Shown here one piece after another: positions 62,226 through 64,000 of a stretch of DNA of 64,000 bases. Positions within the stretch are counted from its first letter, which is position 1; every line of letters begins with the position of its first letter. Source of the DNA: Lucinisca nassula (taxonomy: Eukaryota; Mollusca; Bivalvia; Lucinida; Lucinidae); assembly GCA_963580285.1 (NCBI GenBank), contig OY757017.1, forward strand, positions 113,726,527 through 113,790,526, given 5' to 3'. The notes under the pieces were generated by a model. That model searched no databases, was not told the origin of the DNA, and saw only the letters and a program-made list of their open reading frames with translations. A program made the position numbers and the translations under genes.

Positions 62226-62515
62226 GCCTCAGTGGCTCAGTCGGACTGGTTATCAGGAGGACGCGGATTCACCTCCCGCCGGGGTCGGCAACATTCTCTC
62301 GTGGAGATTGATCATGAAATCTTTTCTACGGTCATTCTCTCCCTTCCGCTGATTCAAGAAGGGCAGTTGTCAGTTTCTGGCGAAAGAAGGTGCACTGTAC
62401 TGGTTAACCGCTTACGTATAAGCCTGCCCAGGAAAGTGTTGAGAGGTAAACTGACCGGCTAAAAAATGACCTAAATAGTGTTGACTGGACCGTAAAACTC
62501 CAATACAAACAAACA
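62226..62515 (+). mobile_element. SINE-C, nearly full length
   Basis: tRNA-like head with CAGTGGCTCAGTCGGACTGG (A box) and a GATTCACCTCC (B box-like), then CGGGGTCGGCAACATTCTCT, CCGCTGATTCAAGAAGGGCA and a CTCCAATACAAACAAACAAA tail. Confidence 0.85.
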
Positions 62516-62925
62516 AATCTAACATTTTCCAACTGGATTTAGATGTTGATGTTGTATGCAGTTGCTTGCATTGTTTTGTGTAATGAGGATTCAAAAGAAT
62601 ACCATAATTATATACATTTTGTAGAAGAGAGAATGTTTCAAAGGGGTGGTGAGTGATTGTGTCAGTGCAGTGTCTGTAATGGATATATACATCAGACTCA
62701 CATTGACAGCTTCATTCACTATCTCATAATCTTCATTCCGACTGAACTCTTGATTGATTAAATGTGGGATTTTAAATGTTTTAATACTAAATACAAAGGC
62801 ATTTAGAGCCACAGGAGTATATGTCTGCCTATAGAGTCTTCATGGATTCTTCTAAAAGGAGCAGCACTTAAAGGTAGATCTTTTGAGGAGGACAAAAACA
62901 GCACGGTATTAATTTGTTTCTCAAG
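62516..62925. other. Unassigned
   Basis: No repeat or gene recognised. It precedes the exon candidate and ends in a pyrimidine-containing TTTGTTTCTCAAG acceptor-like sequence. Confidence 0.4.
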
Positions 62926-63135
62926 GGCATGGCTCAAATTCTTACTATTTTGGAATCATTCCTTGAAAACACAGGAGCCGTAGATAGCATCAATACATGC
63001 CTAAATAGGCTACCGTTCAATAAGTCACCTTCTGGTTGCCCATTGAAGACAAAACAAAAAGGATCAATGTTTAGACCCGGAAGGCCTAAACAGAAACCCT
63101 CTCCTCAAAATGAAACAGAATATCTACATGTCAGA
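62926..63135 (+). CDS. Candidate host internal exon (unrecognised, 70 codons)
   Basis: 210 bp, an exact multiple of three, between an acceptor-like TTTCTCAAG and a donor-like AGA/GTAAGG. The frame is open throughout and encodes MAQILTILESFLENTGAVD near the start and a basic proline-containing end (RPGRPKQKPSPQNE). Not repeated in the window. No family recognised. Confidence 0.35.
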
Positions 63136-63225
63136 GTAAGGGAATGCTTGTTAAGTTGCTGTTCATTTACTTAAATAGATCCTTCATCCAAAAAGTGATA
63201 TCAACCATTGTTTATTGTTTGTTTT

Positions 63226-64000
63226 TAGCTCACCTGAGCATGAAGTGCTCAAGATGAGCCATTGTGATCACTATGTGACGTTTGTCGTCTGTCTGTCCTT
63301 CCACAATTTCTACTTAGCCAATTTCAGAATTATTTCACACAAATGTTGTAGGTCATATAATGGTCTTGTGCCAAACTTATGAACAGCAGAGGTCCGGTTT
63401 ATATGCTCTGCAGGTTGTCTCATGGTGCTCTACATATCTGGGAAGTTCAAAGAAAATATCTCAAATGGTATCAAAATTATGGAGCGGACGTGCAGATGGG
63501 CACGAAAATGTCGGAGGAATATAACAAAATATTCCGCCACTTTTTGAGTGACAGGGCATAAAAAGGATTACTACTGAACATTTGTTCAACTTATTTATCA
63601 TAGAACGCAAGAAAATGTTTGCGCTATAAAATTTCAAATTTCACTGTCGACCCTTTCTCAAATATTAAAGGAATTGCCTTTTTGTCAACCATCTACGAAC
63701 TAACACCAATATGGTGTTACATTGCAAAAAGGCAATATTATTCGACTTGTAGCTAGGCGGTTGCTAGGCTAGACCATCAGAACAATATCCGCTCCGTATC
63801 TCCTGAACCCTTTGATAGATTTTTATTAAACTTTGGTCAAATATTTCTTTCAGTGAGCTGATGTGCAAAACCCATAAATGAACCATGCCAACTCAAGGTC
63901 AAGGACACATTTGGAGGTCAAGTGCTTAAAACTTTGAATTTTGTGTCCGTTCCATATCTCCTTTACCCCTGCTAGGATTCACTATAAACTTTGGTCAATT
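63226..64000 (-). mobile_element. HINE/pearl-like element, minus orientation, cut by window end
   Basis: Begins with the reverse complement of a terminal hairpin (TTTTAGCTCACCTGAGC..GCTCAAGATGAGCC) and a GACGTTTGTCGTCTGTCTGT minisatellite remnant. Then come tandem units containing CCGTATCTCCTGAACCCTTT / CCATATCTCCTTTACCCCTG and ATTAAACTTTGGTCAA. A 63540-63760 stretch with TTGCCTTTTTG..CAAAAAGGCAA arms may be a nested MITE. Confidence 0.65.

Overview
This window looks like repeat-rich intergenic or intronic DNA from a bivalve mollusc, probably a heterodont. That is inferred from the repeat content: 150-165 bp tandem arrays ending in CG-rich minisatellites and terminal hairpins, tRNA-derived SINEs, TTAA-flanked MITEs and CR1-like LINE ends. 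I see no complete host gene. Two short exon-like segments (61133-61324 minus, 62926-63135 plus) are the only host-coding candidates.

The centrepiece is a near-complete Maverick/Polinton element (adintovirus-like, virus-derived) at 33114-51330. It is 18,217 bp long, AT-rich, bounded by apparently identical 141-bp terminal inverted repeats and a 5-bp target duplication (ATTAA). Fifteen tightly packed genes run across it: a zinc-binding protein, protein-primed type DNA polymerase B (broken by one frameshift), a small OB-fold-like protein, a retrovirus-type integrase, four small membrane or basic proteins, an A32/FtsK-HerA-type packaging ATPase, a jelly-roll-type major capsid candidate, a coiled-coil membrane protein, a 412-residue conserved protein whose C-terminal membrane anchor is displaced by a frameshift, a penton-like protein, a spike/fibre-like protein and a membrane protein. 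Nearly all start codons sit directly behind an A-rich (A/T)TAAAAATG-like motif. No adenovirus-type protease was recognised. A 2.1-kb reverse transcriptase element (Penelope-like by its motifs) is nested between the left TIR and the first gene, and an inverted, 5'-truncated copy of it lies outside at 29680-30508.

The Polinton itself sits inside a non-autonomous DNA transposon (32836-51726, 8-bp TSD GTACAAGG). A Polinton-free copy of that transposon lies at 24596-25494, so the window carries its own empty site.

Layout: 1-1600 tandem array and dead mariner; 1.9-5 kb SINE and MITEs; 5.4-6.6, 7.1-9.9, 13.2-15.1, 15.6-17.6 and 18.6-23.7 kb are HINE/pearl-like elements with tandem cores; 17.8-26.0 kb is a minus-strand LINE relic split by two DNA transposons; 26.2-28.3 kb is a transposon holding LINE and SINE pieces; 29.7-31.1 kb retroelement fragment and SINEs; 32.8-51.7 kb the nested Polinton; 51.8-53.6 kb another DNA transposon; 54-56 kb MITEs; 56.3-60.5 kb tandem arrays interrupted by a 2-kb transposon; 60.5-64 kb SINEs, a tandem array, the exon candidates and a truncated HINE-like element. 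At least six DNA-transposon families here share one architecture: short tandem motifs at each end in mirror orientation.
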